A DNA stretch of 59,411 bases from Pseudomonadota bacterium. GTDB lineage: Bacteria > Pseudomonadota > Gammaproteobacteria > Pseudomonadales > Azotimanducaceae. The stretch spans positions 1 through 59,411 of the forward strand of contig JAQBUI010000019.1 in NCBI GenBank assembly GCA_027624035.1, in the 5' to 3' direction. Numbering within the stretch: position 1 is the first letter of the stretch; every line of letters starts with the position of its first letter. This document shows positions 10,070 through 18,040 of this stretch, piece after piece. A program made the translations under genes and the position numbers. A model generated the notes under the pieces. The model ran no database searches. It was given only the letters and a program-made list of their open reading frames with translations, and had not been told where the DNA came from.

Positions 10070-12130
10070 ATGGGCCCATCACAACTGACATCGACACCTG
10101 TCGAGACGCTCAAAGGTGTGGGCCCGGCTCTAGGTGAAAAGCTGGTTCGCCTGGGTATCACCCATCTCGCGGACGTCCTGTTTCATCTTCCCCTGCGCTA
10201 CGAAGACCGCACCAGGGTCACCCCCATTGCCAATATTCGGGTCGGCGACGCCGTCGTGGTCGAGGGCCGGGTCATCTCTTGCGATGTTGCCTTCGGACGC
10301 CGCCGCAGCCTGCTGGTCAACCTGCAGGACGACACGGGCAGGATCGCCCTTCGATTCTTTCACTTTTCCAAAGCGCAGCAGCGCAACCTGGCCTCCGCCA
10401 GCGAGCTACGCTGCTTTGGTGAAGTCAGGCGTGGTTCAGCTGGCCTCGAAATCTACCATCCTGAATACGAGAAAAGCACGGGCAAACCGCTGGACCAGAC
10501 GCTGACACCGGTGTATCCCTCTACCGAAGGGATCAGTCAGTCACGCTACCGGGCGCTGGTCTCCCAGGTGCTGGCGAAACTGGCCCAGACACCACTCGAG
10601 GATTTTGGCGTCGGCAACGACGGACCGGGAATCAACGAGGCGATTGCGACGCTTCATCAACCCCCCGCTACCGTAGACGTCCTGGCACTCCAAAGCGGAG
10701 CCCACCCCGCACAACGTCGGCTCGCCTATGAAGAGTTGATGGCGCACTACGCCAGCCTTCGATTCATCAGGGAGCAGGTCAACGAATATCGCGCTCCGAC
10801 AATGTCAGCGCCTGGTAACCAGTGTCAGACACTTCGAGCCAACCTTGGGTTCTCTCTGACGGCCGCCCAGGAACGGGTCCTGGACGAAATCGTCGATGAT
10901 GTCACTGACGGAAAACCCATGTTGAGGCTGCTGCAGGGCGATGTGGGCTCAGGCAAGACCGTCGTTGCGGCCATAGCTGCAGTCCAGGCCCAGGAGAGCG
11001 GATTTCAGACCGCGATCATGGCACCCACAGAGGTTCTGGCCGAACAACATTTCCTTAACTTCAGCCAGTGGCTCGCACCGCTCGGCATCCAGACCAGCTG
11101 GCTGACGGGGAAGGTCAAAGGCAAGAAGCGCGACCTTGAGCTCGCGATGATCAAAGGTGGTACCACGCAGGTCGTGGTTGGTACTCATGCGCTGTTTCAA
11201 AAGGATGTTGCCTTCAAACGACTGGGACTCGTCATCATCGATGAGCAGCACAGGTTTGGCGTCCACCAGCGACTCGCGCTCCGGGAAAAGGGCAACGAGG
11301 GTAATCAGATTCCCCATCAGCTGGTGATGACCGCAACCCCCATCCCTCGAACCCTGACCATGAGCATGTACGCGGATATGGATGCGTCCATCATCGATGA
11401 ACTGCCCCCGGGACGAACCCCCGTGACCACCAGCGTATTGCCGGAATCCAGACGCGCCGAGGTCATCGAGCGGGTCAGGACGATGTGCCAACAGGGGAAT
11501 CAGGCGTATTGGGTTTGCACCCTGATTGAGGAATCCGATGTACTCGAAAGCCAGGCCGCGGAAGCCACCCTGAAGGAACTCCGGGCAGCGCTGCCATCAT
11601 TGCAGGTCGGCTTGATCCATGGTCGTATGAGCCATGCTGAGAAGACGGCGGTCATGCAGGAATTCAAGGGTGGCCGACTCAATCTTCTGGTCGCGACGAC
11701 CGTCATCGAAGTCGGTGTGGACGTCCCCAATGCAACCCTGATGGTGATTGAGAATTCGGAGCGGCTCGGCCTCGCCCAGTTGCATCAGCTCCGGGGCCGC
11801 GTTGGACGCGGCACCGGCACGAGCTATTGCCTGCTGCTCTACCATCCACCGCTGGGGGAACTGTCCAAACGACGCCTGTCAGTCATGCGGGAAACCAATG
11901 ACGGCTTTGTCATTGCCGAAGAGGATCTCAGGATACGAGGCCCTGGCGAATTGCTCGGCAGCCGCCAGTCGGGCAGCGTCCAGTTCCGGGTTGCCGACCT
12001 CATCAGGGACAGCGATCTGTTACCCCGGTTGAAAGTGGAGGCCGATGCACTGTTTCAGACGGACCCGGATGCCATCAAAACCATCATTCGTCGCTGGTCA
12101 AACCTGCCAGACACCATGGCCCAGGTGTGA
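10070..12130 (+). CDS. recG: ATP-dependent DNA helicase RecG
   Basis: Branch-migrates Holliday junctions and regresses stalled forks. The 686-residue protein has an N-terminal wedge/OB domain (about 1-200; LPLRYEDRT near residue 40), Walker A GDVGSGKT at 290-297, the DEQH box at 391-394, motif III TATPIPRTL, and the C-terminal helicase half with GRVGRG and the RecG-type tail (ETNDGFVIAEEDLRIRGPGELLG). Length is normal (E. coli 693 aa). Last gene of the rpoZ-spoT-ridA-recG run, 8 nt after ridA. Confidence 0.97.
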   Translation: MGPSQLTSTPVETLKGVGPALGEKLVRLGITHLADVLFHLPLRYEDRTRVTPIANIRVGDAVVVEGRVISCDVAFGRRRSLLVNLQDDTGRIALRFFHFSKAQQRNLASASELRCFGEVRRGSAGLEIYHPEYEKSTGKPLDQTLTPVYPSTEGISQSRYRALVSQVLAKLAQTPLEDFGVGNDGPGINEAIATLHQPPATVDVLALQSGAHPAQRRLAYEELMAHYASLRFIREQVNEYRAPTMSAPGNQCQTLRANLGFSLTAAQERVLDEIVDDVTDGKPMLRLLQGDVGSGKTVVAAIAAVQAQESGFQTAIMAPTEVLAEQHFLNFSQWLAPLGIQTSWLTGKVKGKKRDLELAMIKGGTTQVVVGTHALFQKDVAFKRLGLVIIDEQHRFGVHQRLALREKGNEGNQIPHQLVMTATPIPRTLTMSMYADMDASIIDELPPGRTPVTTSVLPESRRAEVIERVRTMCQQGNQAYWVCTLIEESDVLESQAAEATLKELRAALPSLQVGLIHGRMSHAEKTAVMQEFKGGRLNLLVATTVIEVGVDVPNATLMVIENSERLGLAQLHQLRGRVGRGTGTSYCLLLYHPPLGELSKRRLSVMRETNDGFVIAEEDLRIRGPGELLGSRQSGSVQFRVADLIRDSDLLPRLKVEADALFQTDPDAIKTIIRRWSNLPDTMAQV

Positions 12131-12260
12131 GCACTTAACCCGGGCGTGAAATCTGGATATTTGTCACTACGGAGTCGTACGGTCTTCCTGCAAAAATTGG
12201 ATGTCCCTAACGGATCGTCATGGTCGCGATGGGTACATGGCGGCCAACCCAGCGATCTCC

Positions 12261-12300
12261 AGGGAAGCTCTGATCAATTGGGTTTAATCAGAGGTTCTCT
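12261..12300. terminator. imperfect 14-bp hairpin between convergent recG and symporter gene
   Basis: AGGGAAGCTCTGAT (12261-12274) and ATCAGAGGTTCTCT (12287-12300) are inverted repeats matching at 12 of 14 positions around a 12-nt loop. The hairpin lies at the very end of the minus-strand symporter gene (its stop is at 12299-12301) and 130 nt after recG. It has no clear U-run, so it could be a bidirectional terminator or a relic palindromic element. TCAGAGGTT recurs at 58276. Confidence 0.4.
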
Positions 12301-13564
12301 AGTCATTGCGGCTCTCGAACACCGCCATGTCAAGTTGACCTTCGGTGCGCGCCACGATCGTCGCGACCGTCGCATCGCCAGTGACGTTAACGGCCGTTCG
12401 CATCATGTCAAGCAGCCGGTCCACCCCGATGATCAGGGCGATGCCCTCGACGGGTAGCCCGACCTGCTGGAGTACGAGTGCGAGCGTAATCAGGCCGACG
12501 CCTGGGACCCCTGCGGTACCAATTGAGGCCAGGGTCGCCGTGACGATCACCATCAGGTAGCCCGTCAGTGAAATATCAATACTGAATGCCTGGGCTATGA
12601 ACACGGTCGCAACGCCCTGCATGATCGCGGTGCCGTCCATGTTGATGGTAGCGCCCAGGGGAACCGTAAACGAGGCGACCTCGTTTTTAACCCCAAGGCG
12701 ATGCTCCACCGTTTCAAGGGTAATCGGCAGCGTCGCGTTGCTCGATGAGGTGCTGAACGCATAGGCCATGACGGGGGCAAACTTACGATAGAAGTCGAGC
12801 GGTGACAGCCCGGCCAGAAAGCGAATGAGCAGACTGTAAGTGAGCGCAAAGTGCACCGCCAGCACCAGCACAACAGTGAAGAAATACTTGAACAGATCAC
12901 CAATCGCCTCGAAGCCCATGTTGGCAAACAGCGTCACCATCAGACAGAACACGCCGATGGGCGCGACCTGCATCAGCATCAGAATGAGGCGCATCACCAC
13001 CTCATTCCAGTCGTTCAGAGAGTTACGTACCCGCACGCCCGGTTCGCCACACTTGCTGACGGCGACTCCAATGAGGATGGCAAAGACAATCACCTGCAGC
13101 ATATTGCCTTCAGCCATAGCCCGCAGCGGATTGGTGGGAAAAATGTCAACCAGCACCTGCTTCATTGAAGGCGCTTCACGGGCAGCGAACTCTGCATTGG
13201 TTGCGAGGTGAATGCCCACACCGGGATCAATGGTTGTGGCGATCAGCAACGCCAACGAAATGGCGATAGCGGTGGTCAACAGATACAGAAGGACCGTCTT
13301 GCCACCGATGCGACCCATCTTGGCGCCGTCAGAGAGGTTACTGGCACCGCAGGCCAGCGAGAAGAACACCAGCGGGACGACCAGCAGCTTGAGACTGGCG
13401 ATGAAGATTGAGCCACCAATGTCGAACAGTCCGTTGACAAAATAGACCGAGATCACGCCATCCTCGGAAATATCGAGCCAGTGAACGAGCGAGCCGAGTA
13501 GCAGCCCGGTGAACATCCCGATCAGGATATCTCGAGTCAGTCTGGCGCGCGCGGCTCTGTCCAT
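12299..13564 (-). CDS. dicarboxylate/amino acid:cation symporter (DAACS family)
   Basis: Inner-membrane secondary transporter of the GltP/DctA/GltT family that takes up C4-dicarboxylates or acidic amino acids with Na+ or H+. The 421-residue protein shows many hydrophobic helices, the serine-rich re-entrant loop TSSSNATLP and the helix-8 motif GATINMDGTA, which contribute the substrate and cation sites. Substrate cannot be fixed from sequence: glutamate/aspartate and succinate/malate carriers share these motifs. The start is 3 nt downstream of the rubredoxin stop, so the two are probably cotranscribed, though no functional link is obvious. Confidence 0.93.
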   Translation of the reverse strand: MDRAARARLTRDILIGMFTGLLLGSLVHWLDISEDGVISVYFVNGLFDIGGSIFIASLKLLVVPLVFFSLACGASNLSDGAKMGRIGGKTVLLYLLTTAIAISLALLIATTIDPGVGIHLATNAEFAAREAPSMKQVLVDIFPTNPLRAMAEGNMLQVIVFAILIGVAVSKCGEPGVRVRNSLNDWNEVVMRLILMLMQVAPIGVFCLMVTLFANMGFEAIGDLFKYFFTVVLVLAVHFALTYSLLIRFLAGLSPLDFYRKFAPVMAYAFSTSSSNATLPITLETVEHRLGVKNEVASFTVPLGATINMDGTAIMQGVATVFIAQAFSIDISLTGYLMVIVTATLASIGTAGVPGVGLITLALVLQQVGLPVEGIALIIGVDRLLDMMRTAVNVTGDATVATIVARTEGQLDMAVFESRND

Positions 13565-13567
13565 GAC

Positions 13568-13735
13568 TCAGGCTACCTCGACCATTTCAAAGTCCTGCTT
13601 GGCCACACCACATTCCGGGCAACACCAGTCCTCGGGGATATCGTCCCAGAGCGTTCCCGGCGCAATTCCTTCAGATTCCAGCCCTTCCGCTTCATCGTAG
13701 GTAAAGCCACATACGATGCACTGCCACTTTTTCAT
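13568..13735 (-). CDS. rubredoxin
   Basis: A 55-residue gene read directly from the minus strand, starting [18 protein letters not shown]. It has the two iron-binding pairs C6-x-x-C9 and C39-P-E-C42 (with an extra Cys38), the conserved aromatic and [12 protein letters not shown] region, and full rubredoxin length. It would be a one-electron carrier with an Fe(Cys)4 site. AGAGGA lies just upstream of the ATG as ribosome-binding site. Followed after 3 nt by the symporter gene and divergent from ubiA; rubredoxin genes near ubiA are also found in Pseudomonas. Confidence 0.95.
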   Translation of the reverse strand: MKKWQCIVCGFTYDEAEGLESEGIAPGTLWDDIPEDWCCPECGVAKQDFEMVEVA

Positions 13736-13869
13736 TGAATCCTCTACTTCTGGTGCCTGCCTGTTGACGCAGCTGTTGCCGCAATTGTCTCCGAATCGCC
13801 CGCTTCCAGATTGCGCAACGAATCCCTACGATTTAACCGGCAATGTGGATGAATTCAGTGAACCGATCA

Positions 13870-13897
13870 TTGCTGGTGACCCGGAGCATCGTATACT
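13870..13897 (+). promoter_or_regulatory. possible promoter for ubiA
   Basis: TTGCTG (13870-13875) and TATACT (13892-13897, 5/6 to -10) are separated by 16 nt, with the -10 ending 27 nt before the predicted TTG start of ubiA. The -35 is weak (3/6). Confidence 0.38.
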
Positions 13898-13924
13898 ACC
13901 GTATTTACCAACGTCACGACAGAA

Positions 13925-14839
13925 TTGGCCAGAATCCCGTTTCCGCCCATAGAGCAGTTACTCGCGAGCTACTTGCCACGTGCTCCCGCGTTTGTGGCGC
14001 TTGCGCGGCTCAACCGTCCTATCGGAATCTATCTGCTGCTCTGGCCCACGATGACGGCTCTGTGGATTGCCGCCCAGGGATGGCCGGGGTGGCACCTCGT
14101 GCTGGTCTTCGCCCTGGGCACGCTGCTAACGAGATCTGCTGGCTGCGTGATCAACGACATCGCCGATCGCAACTTTGACGGCCTGGTCAAGCGAACCAGA
14201 GACAGGCCCCTCGTGACAGGAGCCATCGACCTGGTGGAAGCGCTGATGTATCTGGGAGTGCTGTCGTTCATGGCGCTGGTACTGGTGCTCAGCACCAACC
14301 TCATCACGGTTGCACTGGCCATCGCCGGGGCCATCGTGGCAGTGATCTATCCGTTCATGAAACGCTATACCTATCTTCCCCAGGCTGTCCTCGGCATCGC
14401 GTTTTCATTCGGTATCCCCATGGCCTTTACGGCCACGGGCTCGGCCATCAGTCAGACCACAGGATTGCTATTTCTCGCCAACATGCTCCTTACAGTGGTC
14501 TACGATACCGAATACGCCATGGTAGACCGGGACGATGACATCAAGCTCGGCCTTCGTTCATCCGCGATTCTGTTCGGTGAACTGGACCGTGCGATCATTG
14601 GAGCACTTCAGGCCTGCTTTCTCTACACCCTGTGGCTTGCCGGCCGGCACGCAGACATGGGTTGGCCCTTTATCGTCGGGCTGATGGTGGCTGCCGGCCT
14701 GATCCTCTATCAGCAGTACCTGATCCGAAACCGGGACCGGGCGGGCTGTTTCGCCGCGTTTCTCAACAACCATTGGCTTGGCCTGGCCATTTTTCTGGGC
14801 ACCGTAACCCACTACCTCGTCAAGGACATCGCTGCATGA
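13925..14839 (+). CDS. ubiA: 4-hydroxybenzoate octaprenyltransferase
   Basis: Integral membrane enzyme that attaches the polyprenyl chain to 4-hydroxybenzoate in ubiquinone synthesis. The 304-residue protein has the two Asp-rich motifs of the UbiA family, NDIADRNFD and DTEYAMVDRDDD, and about eight to nine membrane helices. The earliest start after an in-frame stop (near 13880) is the TTG at 13925. The chorismate lyase gene ubiC, often adjacent, is absent here. The stop overlaps the ATG of the TRAP small subunit gene (ATGA). Confidence 0.95.
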   Translation: MARIPFPPIEQLLASYLPRAPAFVALARLNRPIGIYLLLWPTMTALWIAAQGWPGWHLVLVFALGTLLTRSAGCVINDIADRNFDGLVKRTRDRPLVTGAIDLVEALMYLGVLSFMALVLVLSTNLITVALAIAGAIVAVIYPFMKRYTYLPQAVLGIAFSFGIPMAFTATGSAISQTTGLLFLANMLLTVVYDTEYAMVDRDDDIKLGLRSSAILFGELDRAIIGALQACFLYTLWLAGRHADMGWPFIVGLMVAAGLILYQQYLIRNRDRAGCFAAFLNNHWLGLAIFLGTVTHYLVKDIAA

Positions 14840-15396
14840 CGGAAGTGGTATTCTCCACGGCCAGACCATCGGGCCCTCTTTTGAAAGCAACCCAAACCAT
14901 CGTCCAGGTCCTGGACAACGTGGCCGAGTGGACCGGGCGAGTGATTGCCTGGTTTACTCTGGCGATGATGCTGTTGACCTGCCTGGTGGTCGCAATGAGA
15001 TATGGCTTTGGAAAGGGCTCGATCGGCCTGCAGGAATCGGTGATGTATCTTCACGGCATGGTGTTCATGTTGGGAATCGCCTATACCCTCAAACATCAGG
15101 CTCATGTTCGGGTCGATATCCTCTACGAGCGCTTCTCAATCCGGGCAAGAGCAATAGTTGATACGCTTGGTACGCTGCTGTTTCTACTGCCATTTTCCGT
15201 CTTCCTGTTGTGGATCAGTCTCGACTACGTGGCGCTGTCATGGTCGATGAAGGAGAGTTCCGGCCAACCTGGCGGTCTGCCCGGGGTATTTCTGCTCAAG
15301 ACATTGCTGCCAGTGACCGCGCTGCTGATCCTGCTGCAGGGTCTGGCTGAACTGCTCAGAAGTTTTCTGGTGCTGATGAATCGGCCCCATGGCTGA
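14836..15396 (+). CDS. TRAP transporter small membrane subunit (DctQ-like)
   Basis: Small integral membrane subunit of a tripartite ATP-independent periplasmic transporter. The ATG overlapping the ubiA stop gives 186 aa with four hydrophobic helices (about 33-55, 70-85, 105-128, 150-172) and the DctQ-family stretch ALKHQAHVRVDILYERFS with its conserved HVRVD. The open frame continues upstream into ubiA, but that part is only overlap. It overlaps the large-subunit gene by 8 nt, so the two are coupled. The helices before HVRVD, including FGKGSIGLQE, match the DctQ layout. Confidence 0.92.
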   Translation: MTEVVFSTARPSGPLLKATQTIVQVLDNVAEWTGRVIAWFTLAMMLLTCLVVAMRYGFGKGSIGLQESVMYLHGMVFMLGIAYTLKHQAHVRVDILYERFSIRARAIVDTLGTLLFLLPFSVFLLWISLDYVALSWSMKESSGQPGGLPGVFLLKTLLPVTALLILLQGLAELLRSFLVLMNRPHG

Positions 15397-16753
15397 GTAC
15401 GCACCGTTGATCATGTTCGCGGCGGTTTTCGTACTGCTGTTGCTCGGTTATCCCGTGGCGCTGACGCTGGCAGGCACCGCGCTGATGGCCGCGGCCGTCG
15501 GGATTGTCGCAGGGGGGTTTGATGCGACCTTCCTCATGGCGACCCCGAATCGCCTGTTTGGCATCATCACCAACGAAACCCTCATCGCCGTGCCCCTGTT
15601 CGTATTGATGGGTGTGATCCTGGAAAAGTCCAGAATCGCCGAGAAGCTGCTCGGCTCCATGAGCAACCTGTTTGGACCACTTCCAGGCGGCCTTGGCCTT
15701 GCGGTGACGTTCGTGGGGATGTTGCTGGCTGCCAGTACCGGGATCGTGGGCGCGACGGTCGTCACCATGGGGCTCATGTCACTGCCCGCCATGTTGCGTG
15801 CCAACTATGATCCGCGGCTGGCGACCGGTACCATCTGTGCGACCGGTACACTGGGGCAGATCATTCCGCCCTCGATCGCGCTCGTGTTGCTGGGGGACGT
15901 CCTGTCCAATGCCTACCAGCAGGCACAACTGAGCCAGGGGATCTTCAATCCCAAGACGGTCTCTGTGGGCGATCTTTTCGCCGGGGCAATTGTTCCCGGT
16001 CTGATGCTGGTGGCGATGTATGCCACCTATGTTGCCGGTGTAGCCATCATACAACCTCACCGCGCACCACCTGTTGCAACCCGCACAAACGTCCGCGAGG
16101 TCCTGGTGAGCATTCTGCCCCCCCTGGTACTGATCATCACCGTGTTGGGCTCCATTCTATTTGGGGTCGCGACCCCGACGGAAGCAGCCGGCGTCGGTGC
16201 GCTGGGGGCACTGCTGCTCGCCTGGCTGAGCGGATCAAGGATCAGTTTCGGACAGTTGAAGGAAATCGCCCGGTCAACCACCCGGACGACCTCGATGGTA
16301 TTTTTCATACTGATCGGCGCGTCGATGTTTTCCCTCGTGTTTCGCGGCTATGAGGGCGATGACCTGGTCATGCGGATTTTCGAGAGCATGCCTGGCGGGG
16401 TCGTCGGCGCCATGATCACCGTCATGGTGGTGATATTCCTGCTGGGCTTCATTCTTGATTTTATCGAAATCACCTTTGTGGTCGTGCCCATCGTCGGGCC
16501 CGTCCTGATGGCGATGGGCGTCGATCCAATCTGGCTGGGCATCATGATCGCGGTCAACCTGCAGACATCCTTTCTGACACCGCCATTTGGCTTTGCCCTC
16601 TTTTATCTGCGTGGCATTGCACCACCAGGGGTCAGAACCATGGACATCTACCGGGGCGTCGTACCATTTATTGTCATTCAACTGCTGATGCTGGTGTTGC
16701 TGGCGCTCGTCCCGACGCTGGTCACCTGGCTACCCTCTCTGCTGTACTCCTGA
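15389..16753 (+). CDS. TRAP transporter large membrane subunit (DctM-like)
   Basis: Large permease subunit (454 aa, about 12 helices) of the same TRAP transporter. Family motifs include the N-terminal LLGYPVALTLAG, VPLFVLMGVILEKS, and GLGLAVTFVGMLLAASTGIVGATVVTMG, with the later GTLGQIIPPSIALVLLGD. It couples Na+ gradient to uptake of an organic acid delivered by the periplasmic protein. It overlaps the small subunit gene by 8 nt. The likely binding protein is encoded on the other strand just downstream (16871-17983). Confidence 0.95.
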   Translation: MAEYAPLIMFAAVFVLLLLGYPVALTLAGTALMAAAVGIVAGGFDATFLMATPNRLFGIITNETLIAVPLFVLMGVILEKSRIAEKLLGSMSNLFGPLPGGLGLAVTFVGMLLAASTGIVGATVVTMGLMSLPAMLRANYDPRLATGTICATGTLGQIIPPSIALVLLGDVLSNAYQQAQLSQGIFNPKTVSVGDLFAGAIVPGLMLVAMYATYVAGVAIIQPHRAPPVATRTNVREVLVSILPPLVLIITVLGSILFGVATPTEAAGVGALGALLLAWLSGSRISFGQLKEIARSTTRTTSMVFFILIGASMFSLVFRGYEGDDLVMRIFESMPGGVVGAMITVMVVIFLLGFILDFIEITFVVVPIVGPVLMAMGVDPIWLGIMIAVNLQTSFLTPPFGFALFYLRGIAPPGVRTMDIYRGVVPFIVIQLLMLVLLALVPTLVTWLPSLLYS

Positions 16754-16870
16754 TCGCCACCATGACACCCGCGTTCATCCACACTGCTTTTCCAGTAAGC
16801 AATACTGTTCCCGGTGACACGTCTTCAATGCGTCAATACCCCAAGGGGTTCGCTGTAACCATCGTGAGCG

Positions 16871-17983
16871 TTACTTTGGGGCAGCCCTGGCCGGGTCGCG
16901 GGTGTTGATATAGGCCCGTTCTGAAATTTCGTGATAGGCAATCACGTTATCGCGAAATGTCACGTAGGAATCATAGATTCTCTTCTGCAGAGGGTCGCTC
17001 TCATCCACGAGTTCATCAGTTGCCTGCAATGAGATGCGCTTGAGTTCTGCAATCACATCATCCGGCAATCGCCGGACATCCGCGCCATGCACTTCAACCA
17101 GTTCCGTCAGCGCCGCGTTATTTCTGGCGGTGTATTCCGCCAGCATGTCGGTGTTCATGGCAAGTGACGCCACTTCAACGATCTCCCTCAAATCTGCGGG
17201 CAGCTCATTCCATGCGTCCTGGTTGACAATCACTTCCAGGGTGGGGCCCGGCTCCTGCCAGCCCGGGTAGTAGTAATACTTCGCCACCTGGTGCAGGCCA
17301 AAGGCGAGATCGTTGTACGGGCCCACCCATTCAGCCGCGTCGATCACGCCCGTCTGCAGACTGGTGTAGATCTCTCCACCCGGAATGTTCACGGCCGTCC
17401 CGCCTGCGCGTTCAAACACCTCACCGCCCAGGCCCGGTATGCGCATCTTCATCCCCTTCAGGTCCGCCAGAGAATTGATGGGCTTGTTGAACCAGCCAGC
17501 CATCTGGACTCCCGTATTGCCGCCCGCAATCGGCACCAGATTGTGCCGGGCATACAGTTCCCGCCAGAGCGCCATCCCCCCGCCATGCAGCAGCCAGCCA
17601 TTCATCTCCTGGGCAGTCAAACCGAAGGGAACGGCAGTGAAGAACTGCGCAATGGGTACCTTGCCCTTCCAATAGTAGGCCGCTCCGTGACCCATCTGGG
17701 CCGTACCCTGGGACACCGCCTCAAAAACTTCAAGCGGCGGCACCAGTTCTCCGGCACCATAGACCTTGATCTGCAGCCGACCGTTGCTCATCCTGCCAAC
17801 GCGTTCGGCAAACACTTCCGGTGCCACGCCGAGACCGGGAAAGTTCTTGGGCCAGGTGGTCGCCATACGCCAGGTGAAGGTCCGGGCCGGGGCGGCATCG
17901 GTGGCCACATCGTTCCCAATCGAGGGCTCCTGGCCGCAGCCAATCAGCCCGGTAAGCGCAATCAGTACCAGCAACCTGTTCAT
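16871..17983 (-). CDS. TRAP transporter solute-binding protein, lipoprotein (TakP-like)
   Basis: Periplasmic receptor of a TRAP transporter. The start chosen is the ATG at 17983, because GGAGAAGG stands 4-5 nt ahead of it; two earlier Met codons lack this. The 370-aa product begins with a lipoprotein signal whose lipobox is LIGC (Cys16), so it is probably anchored in a membrane. Segments such as DAAEWVGPYND and YYYYPGWQEPG resemble the 2-oxo-acid (TakP) branch of the DctP family, so a 2-oxo acid or similar carboxylate is inferred, not shown. It is convergent with dctQM rather than in one operon with it, and lies downstream of uvrD. Confidence 0.9.
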   Translation of the reverse strand: MNRLLVLIALTGLIGCGQEPSIGNDVATDAAPARTFTWRMATTWPKNFPGLGVAPEVFAERVGRMSNGRLQIKVYGAGELVPPLEVFEAVSQGTAQMGHGAAYYWKGKVPIAQFFTAVPFGLTAQEMNGWLLHGGGMALWRELYARHNLVPIAGGNTGVQMAGWFNKPINSLADLKGMKMRIPGLGGEVFERAGGTAVNIPGGEIYTSLQTGVIDAAEWVGPYNDLAFGLHQVAKYYYYPGWQEPGPTLEVIVNQDAWNELPADLREIVEVASLAMNTDMLAEYTARNNAALTELVEVHGADVRRLPDDVIAELKRISLQATDELVDESDPLQKRIYDSYVTFRDNVIAYHEISERAYINTRDPARAAPK

Positions 17984-18040
17984 CCCTTCTCCCATCATTT
18001 TGATTCCTGATTGTTGTCCGTATATTTGGCCGGCGCGTCT

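Noticed and set aside
16838..16850. CCCCAAGGGG as a terminator between the TRAP genes
   Set aside because: A two-base loop cannot form a stable hairpin of this kind, and no U-run follows.
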